Shown here one piece after another: positions 1 to 7,317 of a DNA stretch of 12,498 nucleotides; position 1 is the stretch's first letter, and every line of letters starts with the position of its first letter. The notes under the pieces are model-generated. The model searched no databases. It was given only the letters and a program-made list of their open reading frames with translations, and was not told the origin of the DNA. The position numbers and the translations under genes were made by a program. This DNA comes from Oscillospiraceae bacterium (lineage in GTDB: Bacteria; Bacillota; Clostridia; Oscillospirales; Oscillospiraceae), in the NCBI GenBank assembly GCA_031255955.1, contig JAIRRO010000063.1, positions 1 through 12,498 of the forward strand, in the 5' to 3' direction.

Positions 1-28
1 GGTTTTAATAGAAAAGCGAGGCGAAAGC

Positions 29-955
29 ATGATTAGCTACAAGAAACTACAGCAGATTTCATTTCGATTCTTTGACGACAAAGAAGTCCGCGCCGTCTGG
101 GACAATGAAAAATCCAAGTGGTGGTTTTCCGTCGTTGACATCATCGCTGTCTTAACTGAGAGCAAAGACCCGCGTAAATATTGGACGGTCTTGAAAACGC
201 GCCTGAAAAAGAGCGGTTCTCAGTTGACTACAAATTGTAGCCAACTGAAATTGCCCGCAGCGGACGGCAAAAGATACCTGACGGATTGCCTGTTGCAAGA
301 GGATATTCTTTCGCTTGTGGAAAGCGTCCCTAGCAAAAAAGCGACGAAGTTCATCAAATGGTTCACCTATTCGGACGACACCATTGACGGTCAGAGCAAA
401 CAAAAGGCGTATGCGCTGTTTGACAGCTCAGTGCTTGACACGCTTGAAGTCGGCACGACAAAGGGCTTGCAGCAGATACACGGTTATCTCTTCGGCGGGC
501 TGTATGATTTCGCGGGGCAAATCAGAACGCTGAACATCGCAAAAGGCGGATTCCGCTTCGCTCCCGTACAGTTTTTGGACAACACCTTGAACACGATTGA
601 GCGGATGCCCGAAAGCGATTTTGACGAAATCGCGGACAAGTATGTCGAAATGAACGTCGCCCATCCCTTCATGGAGGGCAACGGCAGAAGCACCCGCATT
701 TGGCTTGACCTGATTTTGAAAAATCGCCTGAAGCTCTGCGTGGACTGGAGCAAGATAAACAAGAACGACTATCTTGCCGCGATGACGGAAAGCACCATGA
801 ACCCCGCCAAGATAAAGGCTTTGCTGAAATCCGCTTTGACGGACAAGATAAATGACCGCGAGGTCTTTATGAAAGGCATTGACTACTCCTATTACTACGA
901 GCAGGAGTACGATAGCATAAACGAAATACCCCTTGCCATTTGCGCCTCATCGTAG
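29..955 (+). CDS. Bro-N / Fic domain fusion protein (putative AMP-transferase)
   Basis: 308 residues with two domains. Residues about 10-112 resemble the Bro-N domain of phage antirepressor-like proteins (WWFSVVDIIAVL, YWTVLKTRLKK, TNCSQLKL). Residues about 115-290 are a Fic domain with the catalytic motif HPFMEGNGR at 212-220 (His212). Fic enzymes usually transfer AMP from ATP to a hydroxyl side chain of a target protein. Near the C-terminus, S287-YYY-E291-Q fits the class III autoinhibitory helix motif (S/T)xxxE(G/N), except that the last position is Gln; this suggests intramolecular inhibition by Glu291. The ATG at 29 has a modest GAGG at 18-21. The frame stays open upstream to the window edge, so an earlier start cannot be excluded. 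Another frame ending in TAG at 34-36 could be the tail of a preceding gene overlapping this start. The domains are clear; the target and the function of the Bro-N part are unknown. Confidence 0.88.
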   Translation: MISYKKLQQISFRFFDDKEVRAVWDNEKSKWWFSVVDIIAVLTESKDPRKYWTVLKTRLKKSGSQLTTNCSQLKLPAADGKRYLTDCLLQEDILSLVESVPSKKATKFIKWFTYSDDTIDGQSKQKAYALFDSSVLDTLEVGTTKGLQQIHGYLFGGLYDFAGQIRTLNIAKGGFRFAPVQFLDNTLNTIERMPESDFDEIADKYVEMNVAHPFMEGNGRSTRIWLDLILKNRLKLCVDWSKINKNDYLAAMTESTMNPAKIKALLKSALTDKINDREVFMKGIDYSYYYEQEYDSINEIPLAICASS

Positions 956-999
956 TAGAATAGCAAGCGTTAAACAAAAGACGCGATGGAGGCGAAGGA

Positions 1000-3624
1000 A
1001 TGCCCGACAACACGCCGATGATGCGGCAATACAACGAAATAAAAGCAAAAAACCCCGACTGCCTGCTGTTTTTTCGTCTTGGGGATTTTTATGAGATGTT
1101 CGGGGAGGACGCGCTTGCCGCCTCGCGTGAGCTTGACCTTGTCCTTACAACGCGTGACCGCGCCACGGAGAACCCCGAGGAGCGCGTGCCGATGTGCGGC
1201 GTGCCGCACCATTCCTCAGAGGCGTATATCGCGCGTCTCGTTTCGCGGGGATATAAGGTCGCAATATGCGAGCAGCTTGAGGACCCGAAGGCGGCAAAGG
1301 GCATAGTTGACCGCGATGTTATCAGAATCGTCACGCCGGGTACGGTGACAGAGCCGAGCATGCTTGACGAGGGCGCGCCGAATTATCTCGCGGCGGTGTA
1401 CGCCTCCGAATCCGGCGCCGCCGTGTGCTACGCAGATATTTCCACGGGGGAGATGGCTGTCGTCGCGTCTCCGGGCGGCGACGCTTCGCGACTATTGGCG
1501 GAGCTTGCCGTGATATCCCCGCGAGAGGCGATTCTCGGCGGTTTGGCAGCACAAGACGCCGCCGTTTCAGAGCTGTTGGAGCAGCGTCTCGCCTGCTTCA
1601 CGCAGACGCAGGAATCCCGCTTTTCCGGCGAGACTGCCAACGCGGCATTTATAGAAGCCTTGGGCAAGAATGCCTTTGAGGAAACAGGGCTGCTCCCAGG
1701 CTCACCTGAGGTAATAGCCGCCGGTGCGCTCTTGGGATATGTCAGCGACACGCGCCGCGCGCCGACGAGGCATTTACGCTTCGCACCGAGCGGCGCGGGC
1801 TGTATGGAGCTTGATTATTCCGCTATCCGCGGGCTGGAGCTGACGGCAAGCAACTCGACGGGGGAGAAGAAGGGGAGTCTGCTTTGGGCGCTGGATTACA
1901 CCAAAACGGCAATGGGACGCCGGACACTGCGCCGCTGGGTGCGCCGCCCTTTGCTCTCTCCCGCAGCGATACGCCGCCGTCAGGACGCCGTGGCTGAGCT
2001 TGTGGGGGAAACCGTGACGCGAGCAGAGCTGTTCCGCTCGCTGCGCGGCGTCGGTGATTTAGAACGTCTGGCAGGTAAAATCGCATATGGTACGGCAAAC
2101 GCGCGTGATTTGCTATCGCTCGCGGACGCGTCCTCGTCGCTTGACGCAACGGCGGAGCTGCTGGCCGGTATGAAATCCCCGGCTCTTATCGCTATTGCCG
2201 CGCTTGATAGGCTCACCGACGCGCGGGCAGATATTTTGGACGCCATAGACCCCGACCCGCCGCTTTCCGTAAAGGACGGCGGTATAATACGCCCCGGACG
2301 CGACGCGGAGCTTGACCGACTGCGCGGACTGGTGCGGGACGGCGGCGGCGCCTTAACGGAGCTGGAGCGCCGCGAACGCGAGCGAACCGGAATCAAGCTT
2401 AAAATAGGATATAATCGCGTGTTCGGGTATTACATTGAAATGCCGCGCTCAAAATCCGAATCCGTGCCGGAGGGCTATGAGCGGCGGCAGACGCTGGCGA
2501 ACACAGAACGCTTCGTGACGCCGGAGCTGAAAAAGCTGGAATCAGAGCTGCTTTCGGCGCAGGAGCTTGCCGCGTCGCTGGAGTATGATATATACAAATC
2601 CCTGCTTGAAGCCCTCGCCGCGCGCGGGGAGCGAATACTTAAAACGGCGTCGGACGCGGCGGAGCTTGACGCGCTCTGCTCACTCGCGGAGGCGGCGTCC
2701 CGAAATAGCTACACCTGCCCGGACATAAATCCGGACGGCGTGATTGATATAAAATCCGGGCGGCACCCCGTAGTGGAGCTGACGCGCGGCGACACGCTGT
2801 TCGTTCCGAACGATACATATCTAGACACGCGAGAGAATATCGCCGCCGTCGTCACAGGTCCGAATATGGCGGGAAAATCAACGTATATGCGGCAGACCGC
2901 GCTTATCGTCCTGATGGCGCAGATGGGCTCGTTTGTACCGGCGGCGTCGGCGTCCATTGGGATTGTCGATAAAATATTCACGCGAATCGGCGCGTCGGAC
3001 GACTTGGCTTCGGGGAAATCCACGTTTATGGTTGAGATGACCGAAACAGCCGAAATCCTGAAAAACGCCACGAACCGCAGCCTTTTGATATTTGATGAAA
3101 TCGGGCGCGGCACCTCCACATATGACGGCGTGGCAATCGCCCGCGCCATATTAGAGCATTGCGCCGTGCGGCTGCGCGCGAAAACGCTGTTTTCGACGCA
3201 CTATCACGAGCTTTCAGAAGCAGAGGGCGAATGTCGCGGAATAAAATGCTATGTCATCTCCGCGCGGCGGCGCGGCGGCGAGCTGATATTCCTGCGAAAA
3301 ATCTCACCCGGCGGCGCGCGCGACAGCTACGGCATCGATGTCGCCCGTCTCGCAGGCTTGCCGCGCGGTGTAATCGACCGCGCGCGCGAGGTTATGACAG
3401 GCTTGACCTCCGGCACGCCGACAGAAACCGAATCGGCAGCCGCGCCGGGCATCGCCGACGAGCCTGACACGCAAATCTCACTCTTTGACGCCGCAACGGA
3501 CGAAATAGCGGAAAAGCTCCGCGCCGCGGATCTCGACACCCTCTCCCCGATAGAAGCGTTGAATATGCTGTTTGAGCTGAAAAAACTCACCGGAGGGTGG
3601 CGTGGAGAAGCATATAAGAAATGA
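1000..3624 (+). CDS. mutS: DNA mismatch repair protein MutS
   Basis: 874 residues, the usual length for bacterial MutS. It binds base mismatches and small loops and uses ATP to recruit the rest of the repair machinery. The mismatch-reading Phe-x-Glu is F30-Y31-E32 in GDFYEMF. The ATPase domain has the Walker A GPNMAGKST (620-628, Lys626), the Walker B LLIFDEIGRGTS (695-706), and the downstream FSTHYHEL. The tail holds QISLF at 825-829, which looks like a beta-clamp binding motif, and ends with the family's SPIEALNMLFELKKL. The ATG at 1000 has GGAGG at 988-992, 7 nt upstream. The gene lies 44 nt after the Fic gene with no terminator visible between them, so some read-through is possible. mutL, often the next gene in Firmicutes, is absent here; the next gene is convergent, with only 4 bp between the stop codons. 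Confidence 0.98.
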   Translation: MPDNTPMMRQYNEIKAKNPDCLLFFRLGDFYEMFGEDALAASRELDLVLTTRDRATENPEERVPMCGVPHHSSEAYIARLVSRGYKVAICEQLEDPKAAKGIVDRDVIRIVTPGTVTEPSMLDEGAPNYLAAVYASESGAAVCYADISTGEMAVVASPGGDASRLLAELAVISPREAILGGLAAQDAAVSELLEQRLACFTQTQESRFSGETANAAFIEALGKNAFEETGLLPGSPEVIAAGALLGYVSDTRRAPTRHLRFAPSGAGCMELDYSAIRGLELTASNSTGEKKGSLLWALDYTKTAMGRRTLRRWVRRPLLSPAAIRRRQDAVAELVGETVTRAELFRSLRGVGDLERLAGKIAYGTANARDLLSLADASSSLDATAELLAGMKSPALIAIAALDRLTDARADILDAIDPDPPLSVKDGGIIRPGRDAELDRLRGLVRDGGGALTELERRERERTGIKLKIGYNRVFGYYIEMPRSKSESVPEGYERRQTLANTERFVTPELKKLESELLSAQELAASLEYDIYKSLLEALAARGERILKTASDAAELDALCSLAEAASRNSYTCPDINPDGVIDIKSGRHPVVELTRGDTLFVPNDTYLDTRENIAAVVTGPNMAGKSTYMRQTALIVLMAQMGSFVPAASASIGIVDKIFTRIGASDDLASGKSTFMVEMTETAEILKNATNRSLLIFDEIGRGTSTYDGVAIARAILEHCAVRLRAKTLFSTHYHELSEAEGECRGIKCYVISARRRGGELIFLRKISPGGARDSYGIDVARLAGLPRGVIDRAREVMTGLTSGTPTETESAAAPGIADEPDTQISLFDAATDEIAEKLRAADLDTLSPIEALNMLFELKKLTGGWRGEAYKK

Positions 3625-3628
3625 AAAG

Positions 3629-5194
3629 TTAAGGGATATAATCAAACGGTGGGGCAATCGTCGGCGCTCCACCACCCGCGCCACCCGTGCCAGCGGGGTC
3701 AGCTTCTTCCGAGTCACCGGGCGCGTCGTCATCGCCATTATCGCCATTATCGATACCGATACTGTCCGGTTCACCAGCTTCATCGTCTTCATCAGGTTCA
3801 CCCGAAGAATCATTGCTTTCCTCAGACGGCGGCGCGTCAAACGGGGTGGGGACGCCGGAATGCTGTTGCTGTTCGTCGTCGGTGGTTATGGCGGCGTCTG
3901 TTGCGCCGTCGGGCAGATTGTCGGAGTCTTGCGTTGTTTCGGTCGGCGGTGTTGTTGTGCCGGGGATGACGTCAAAAGGCGGCGGTACGGATTGCCCGCT
4001 CTGCGAGCTGCCTGACGACTTCCACGGGTCAACGGGGGTGTCGCCCACGGGGACAAGCTTGCCCATCACGACATAGCGCGCGTCGTTAAATTCATACGTG
4101 CAGGTGGAGAGCGTTATTGTTCTGTCGGCGGGTGTGACCTCAACATAGCTCTTAAAGGAGCTGCGCGAGATAAGCGAATCCACCCAGTCCATATAGTTTT
4201 GGTCTGATGAAAACTGCGTGCGCCAAACGCCGGATTCCGCGGCGTCGGCGACAAAGCCCGCGTAAAGCTGAATTTCGTAATTGCCCTTGTCCGTAATCAG
4301 GCGCAGTGTGGGGTGGTTGTTATAAAACGACTGGCTGCGGTATTGCGTAACAGTCCAAAACATACTGTGATTGCGCATATTATGCCCGTAAATTATCGTG
4401 TTGCGGTCGGAAAAGCCTACGGAATTGCGCATATCTATGAAAAGCGCGCCCGCCTTGCTTGTGCGTCCGTCAAACATTTTTGTGAGGTATTCCGTGTTGT
4501 CGCTGCTGTGTACCACGGGATAATTGATGTTCGTGCCGACGCCGATAATCCACGCTTCCGTGTCGGGATTTATATCGCGCAGCCCGTCAAAATCCACGAG
4601 AGGCCATATATCCGGCGCGTAGTCCTCCACATAGCTCGGCTGCGGGTCGTCGGGGTCGGGAGGGATGTCGTCAGGCGGAGGCGTGTCGCCGTCGCCGGAG
4701 GGCAGCGGCGGGGGAGTGGGGGTGTTCTGCGGATTTGAGCCGTTTGGCGTGGAGAGAAATGTGCTGCCCAAGCTGTCGTAATAATCGGAGGCTTCCTTGT
4801 ATTCCAGAATATTTATGATAAGATTGTACCCGGAGAATATCAGCACGCCGAGGCAGACAATCAGCGCAAGCCGACGAATGTAATTGAGACGGCGGGGCTT
4901 TTGAGTTTTTTTTGACGCCGAATTTACTGATTTTATTGAATCCGACGAATCCGATGAATCCGAATTTTCTGACAGTGGCGCCGCTTCAAGCGCGTCCGAT
5001 TGGGTTTTATTTGCAGACTGCTTCGGCTCCGGCGTTATTTCGGTTTCTGTTTTCGGATTTTCGTCCGGTTTAAATTCAAGCTTCGATTCCGGCTCGATTT
5101 CCGGATTCAATTCCTGTTCGATTTTCGGATTCGCTTTCAGATTGCCTGTTTTGCCTTGTATATGCTGAGGTTTTTTCTTCTTCTTTTTCGACAT
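3629..5194 (-). CDS. srtB: Class B sortase with long N- and C-terminal low-complexity tails
   Basis: 521 residues. Sortases are membrane-anchored cysteine transpeptidases that cut a sorting signal in surface proteins and attach them to the cell wall. The core, about residues 195-385, fits class B: His271 in IIYGHNM, Cys365 in TLSTCTYEF, Arg373 in DARYVVMGKL. The single membrane span is about 109-129, and a Pro-rich linker (about 148-190) leads to the core. Two features are unusual. The cytoplasmic N-terminus is about 100 residues long, starting with a Lys run, then Glu/Pro-rich imperfect repeats and a Ser/Asp run. The C-terminus extends about 135 residues beyond the core and is rich in Pro, Asp, Glu, Ser and Gly, with three copies of a PFDxxP motif. 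A GAGGAGG-type site precedes the ATG at 5194. The gene starts 21 nt after the AcsV-like gene, so it is probably the last gene of that operon. No sortase substrate is visible in the window. Confidence 0.92.
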   Translation of the reverse strand: MSKKKKKKPQHIQGKTGNLKANPKIEQELNPEIEPESKLEFKPDENPKTETEITPEPKQSANKTQSDALEAAPLSENSDSSDSSDSIKSVNSASKKTQKPRRLNYIRRLALIVCLGVLIFSGYNLIINILEYKEASDYYDSLGSTFLSTPNGSNPQNTPTPPPLPSGDGDTPPPDDIPPDPDDPQPSYVEDYAPDIWPLVDFDGLRDINPDTEAWIIGVGTNINYPVVHSSDNTEYLTKMFDGRTSKAGALFIDMRNSVGFSDRNTIIYGHNMRNHSMFWTVTQYRSQSFYNNHPTLRLITDKGNYEIQLYAGFVADAAESGVWRTQFSSDQNYMDWVDSLISRSSFKSYVEVTPADRTITLSTCTYEFNDARYVVMGKLVPVGDTPVDPWKSSGSSQSGQSVPPPFDVIPGTTTPPTETTQDSDNLPDGATDAAITTDDEQQQHSGVPTPFDAPPSEESNDSSGEPDEDDEAGEPDSIGIDNGDNGDDDAPGDSEEADPAGTGGAGGGAPTIAPPFDYIP

Positions 5195-5215
5195 CTTGCC
5201 GCCTCCTCTCGCCGT

Positions 5216-7144
5216 TTATTGCGCGTCGGGGAACAGGGATGAATCCGTGTGCGGCAGAAAGCACGCCGCGACAAATTCGTCCATATAGCCCGCCTGTGTG
5301 GATAGCTCCACGTATGTGATGGATTTCGCCAGCTCAGAGAGCTTTGACGCCGCGCCCGAGGACATTAATATAGCATATGCCCCCGAGAGCGAGGAATTGC
5401 CGATATAGCGGAAGCGTTCCTCCGGAAGTCCGGGGAACATCCCGATGCGTATCGCGTTTTTTATATTTATTCCGCTGCCGATTCCTCCGGCGACAAACAC
5501 GCGCGAAATGTCCTCCGGTGTGAAGCCGAGCGGAGCCGTCAGCGTCATTATGGCGGAGAAAATCGCACCCTTTGTGCGGATAAAATTATCGATATCCGTT
5601 TCGTCGATATAAATCTCGCGCCCCGTGGCGGAGGCGTCGGGATGCGCGATAATATACCGCGCGCCGCCGTATTCCGCGTCATATATAACGCGCTCGCCCT
5701 CGCGGACGAATTTGCCCCTGCCGTTGATGATTTTTGTGCGGAACAGCTCCGCTATCACGTCGATAATGCCGGAGCCGCAGAGTCCGACTGGAGCCTCACC
5801 GCCGATAACGGCAAGCGTGGGTTCCATCGTCGCGGCGTCGATTTGGCAGCCGTCTATGGCGCCGTCAGTCGCGCGCATACCGCATTTTATATCCCCGCCC
5901 TCAAACGCGGGTCCGGCGGAGCAGGCGCAAGCCATCAAAAACTCGTTGTTGCCGAACACAAGCTCGCCATTCGTGCCGAGGTCAACCAAGAGCGTAAGCT
6001 CCGGCGACGCCCACATCATAGAGGCAAGCGCGCCCGCCGTGACGTCCCCGCCGACATATGAGCCGATGTTCGGGGCAAGTGAAAGCTTCGCGCCGGGGGA
6101 GAGGTCTATGCCCAGCTCGCGGCTGAAAAGCGGCTCAGTCTCAAAAAACGCGGGTATGTAAGGCTCAAGCCTGATATTGGCGGCGTTCACGCCGAGCAGC
6201 AGATGATTCATCGTCGTGTTCGCGGCGACCGTTGCGCGGTAAATGCGCTCCGGACTCATGCCGGAATCGTCGCAGAGGCGGTGGATTATCGGCAGCAGCG
6301 ATTCGTGGATTACGGCATAACGCAGCCGCTCCACGCCGCCGGGCTTTTGCTGCTCGATGATGCGGTTGATTACGTCCGCGCCATAGCGAATTTGCCCGTT
6401 GCCGGAGCTGCCCTTCGCGATTATCCGACCGGTTTCAAGGTCAACAAGCAGTGCGGAGACCGTTGTGGTGCCGATGTCTATCGCCAGCCCGCACATGGGC
6501 GCGTCATCGTCATACGGAAACACATCAAGGATTCGCAGCGAAGCGCCGCGATCCTCCATTACCATAACGCGCACCCTGAAGTTATTGGCGCGCAGAATGT
6601 CCGGCAGATTTCGCAGCAGGGAATACCGTATCGAAACATCGGTGAAGCCCGTGGCGTCGCGCACGGCGCGCACAAGGCGCTCGTTATCCGGCATCGTGTT
6701 TTCCAAAGAGGGCGGCTCGAGCTCCAGCGGCGCGGAATAATACCCGCTGTGCAGCTTCAGCCCCGCGGTGTGCATAGAATCCTGCAGTTCGGTGAAGATG
6801 CTCATCTCCAGCGGGGAGGACATATCCGTAACGCGCAGACGGCTTTTATACGCAGAGGCGATGTCGGGGATTAATAGCTTCGCCTTCCCGCTGACCTTAG
6901 AGACGCAGGCAAGCCGCCAGCCGTTGTAATAATCATAATCGTTGATATGGCGCGTTATCGCGGAGTATACCTCGCCTTCAAGCAGCCGCACACGGCATTT
7001 CCCGCACGAGCCGTTGCCGGAGCAGGGCGCGTCTATGGCGATATTCGCCTTTCGCGCAAGGCTGAGCAGGTTTTCGCCGTGGGCGGCGAATATAACAACG
7101 TCCTCGCCGCCCTCCTGACGAAAGGTGATTTCATAACCGGTCAT
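5216..7144 (-). CDS. acsV: Corrinoid-protein reductive activator (RACo/AcsV-type, 2Fe-2S ferredoxin plus ASKHA domain)
   Basis: 642 residues, close to known RACo length. The family uses ATP to drive electrons into corrinoid proteins that have oxidised to inactive Co(II), returning them to the methylation cycle. The N-terminal 2Fe-2S ferredoxin domain has Cys41, Cys47, Cys50 and Cys80 in the spacing C-x5-C-x2-C-x29-C. The C-terminal part has the actin-like ATPase (ASKHA) motifs: AIDIGTTT at 221-228, LLVDLGTNGEL at 385-395, AGPAFEGG at 410-417, GLCGSGIIDVI at 454-464 and VAGGIGSG at 551-558. Its place in the acsB operon points to the corrinoid protein of acetyl-CoA synthesis as partner, though relatives serve methyltransferase systems too. 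The ATG at 7144 follows directly on the stop of the 40-residue ORF upstream; the best ribosome site (GAGGAG, 7157-7162) lies inside that ORF with a long 12-nt spacing, which suggests translational coupling. Confidence 0.92.
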   Translation of the reverse strand: MTGYEITFRQEGGEDVVIFAAHGENLLSLARKANIAIDAPCSGNGSCGKCRVRLLEGEVYSAITRHINDYDYYNGWRLACVSKVSGKAKLLIPDIASAYKSRLRVTDMSSPLEMSIFTELQDSMHTAGLKLHSGYYSAPLELEPPSLENTMPDNERLVRAVRDATGFTDVSIRYSLLRNLPDILRANNFRVRVMVMEDRGASLRILDVFPYDDDAPMCGLAIDIGTTTVSALLVDLETGRIIAKGSSGNGQIRYGADVINRIIEQQKPGGVERLRYAVIHESLLPIIHRLCDDSGMSPERIYRATVAANTTMNHLLLGVNAANIRLEPYIPAFFETEPLFSRELGIDLSPGAKLSLAPNIGSYVGGDVTAGALASMMWASPELTLLVDLGTNGELVFGNNEFLMACACSAGPAFEGGDIKCGMRATDGAIDGCQIDAATMEPTLAVIGGEAPVGLCGSGIIDVIAELFRTKIINGRGKFVREGERVIYDAEYGGARYIIAHPDASATGREIYIDETDIDNFIRTKGAIFSAIMTLTAPLGFTPEDISRVFVAGGIGSGINIKNAIRIGMFPGLPEERFRYIGNSSLSGAYAILMSSGAASKLSELAKSITYVELSTQAGYMDEFVAACFLPHTDSSLFPDAQ

Positions 7145-7267
7145 TTATTGGTGTCTCTCCTCAGTATGAATATTCGCGCGCTTCCTTTTCTTTATTTTAA
7201 TATTGAGAAAATAAAAGCAAATAAATACCAGCACCCTTACAATAAATACGAAAATTTTCAGTTTCAT
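7145..7267 (-). CDS. Small single-span membrane peptide, 40 residues (unrecognised)
   Basis: The 173-bp gap between acsB and the AcsV-like gene contains an ORF of 40 codons plus TAA. It starts MKLK, continues with the hydrophobic stretch IFVFIVRVLVFICFYFLNI (residues 5-23, with one Arg at 11), and then a basic run KIKKRKR followed by a polar tail. This is the plan of a one-helix membrane peptide with a positively charged flank on the cytoplasmic side. A purine-rich GGAAG ends 10 nt before the ATG. The TAA is immediately followed by the ATG of the next gene (TAAATG), as expected for coupled genes. The stretch is markedly AT-rich compared with its neighbours. I recognise no family and assign no function. 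The hydrophobicity could partly be a by-product of T-rich codons, so conservation is the deciding test. Confidence 0.5.
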   Translation of the reverse strand: MKLKIFVFIVRVLVFICFYFLNIKIKKRKRANIHTEERHQ

Positions 7268-7317
7268 TTTACTTATACTTCCTTTCCTTCCGGGGACGAC
7301 CGCGCAACGCGGATGAA

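Noticed and set aside
1..36. C-terminal end of a preceding gene in frame 1, ending TAG at 34-36
   Set aside because: Only about 11 codons are visible, with no recognisable features, so it cannot be supported as a gene.
3575..3600. Intrinsic terminator for the - strand operon inside the mutS 3' end (CACC-CTCC-GGTG followed by a T-run)
   Set aside because: The stem is only 4 bp and the T-run is explained by the Lys-Lys codons of the conserved MutS C-terminus.
7268..7317. Terminator after acsB (CCGCG-CAA-CGCGG inverted repeat)
   Set aside because: The stem is 5 bp with a 3-nt loop and no T-run follows on the - strand, so the operon most likely continues.
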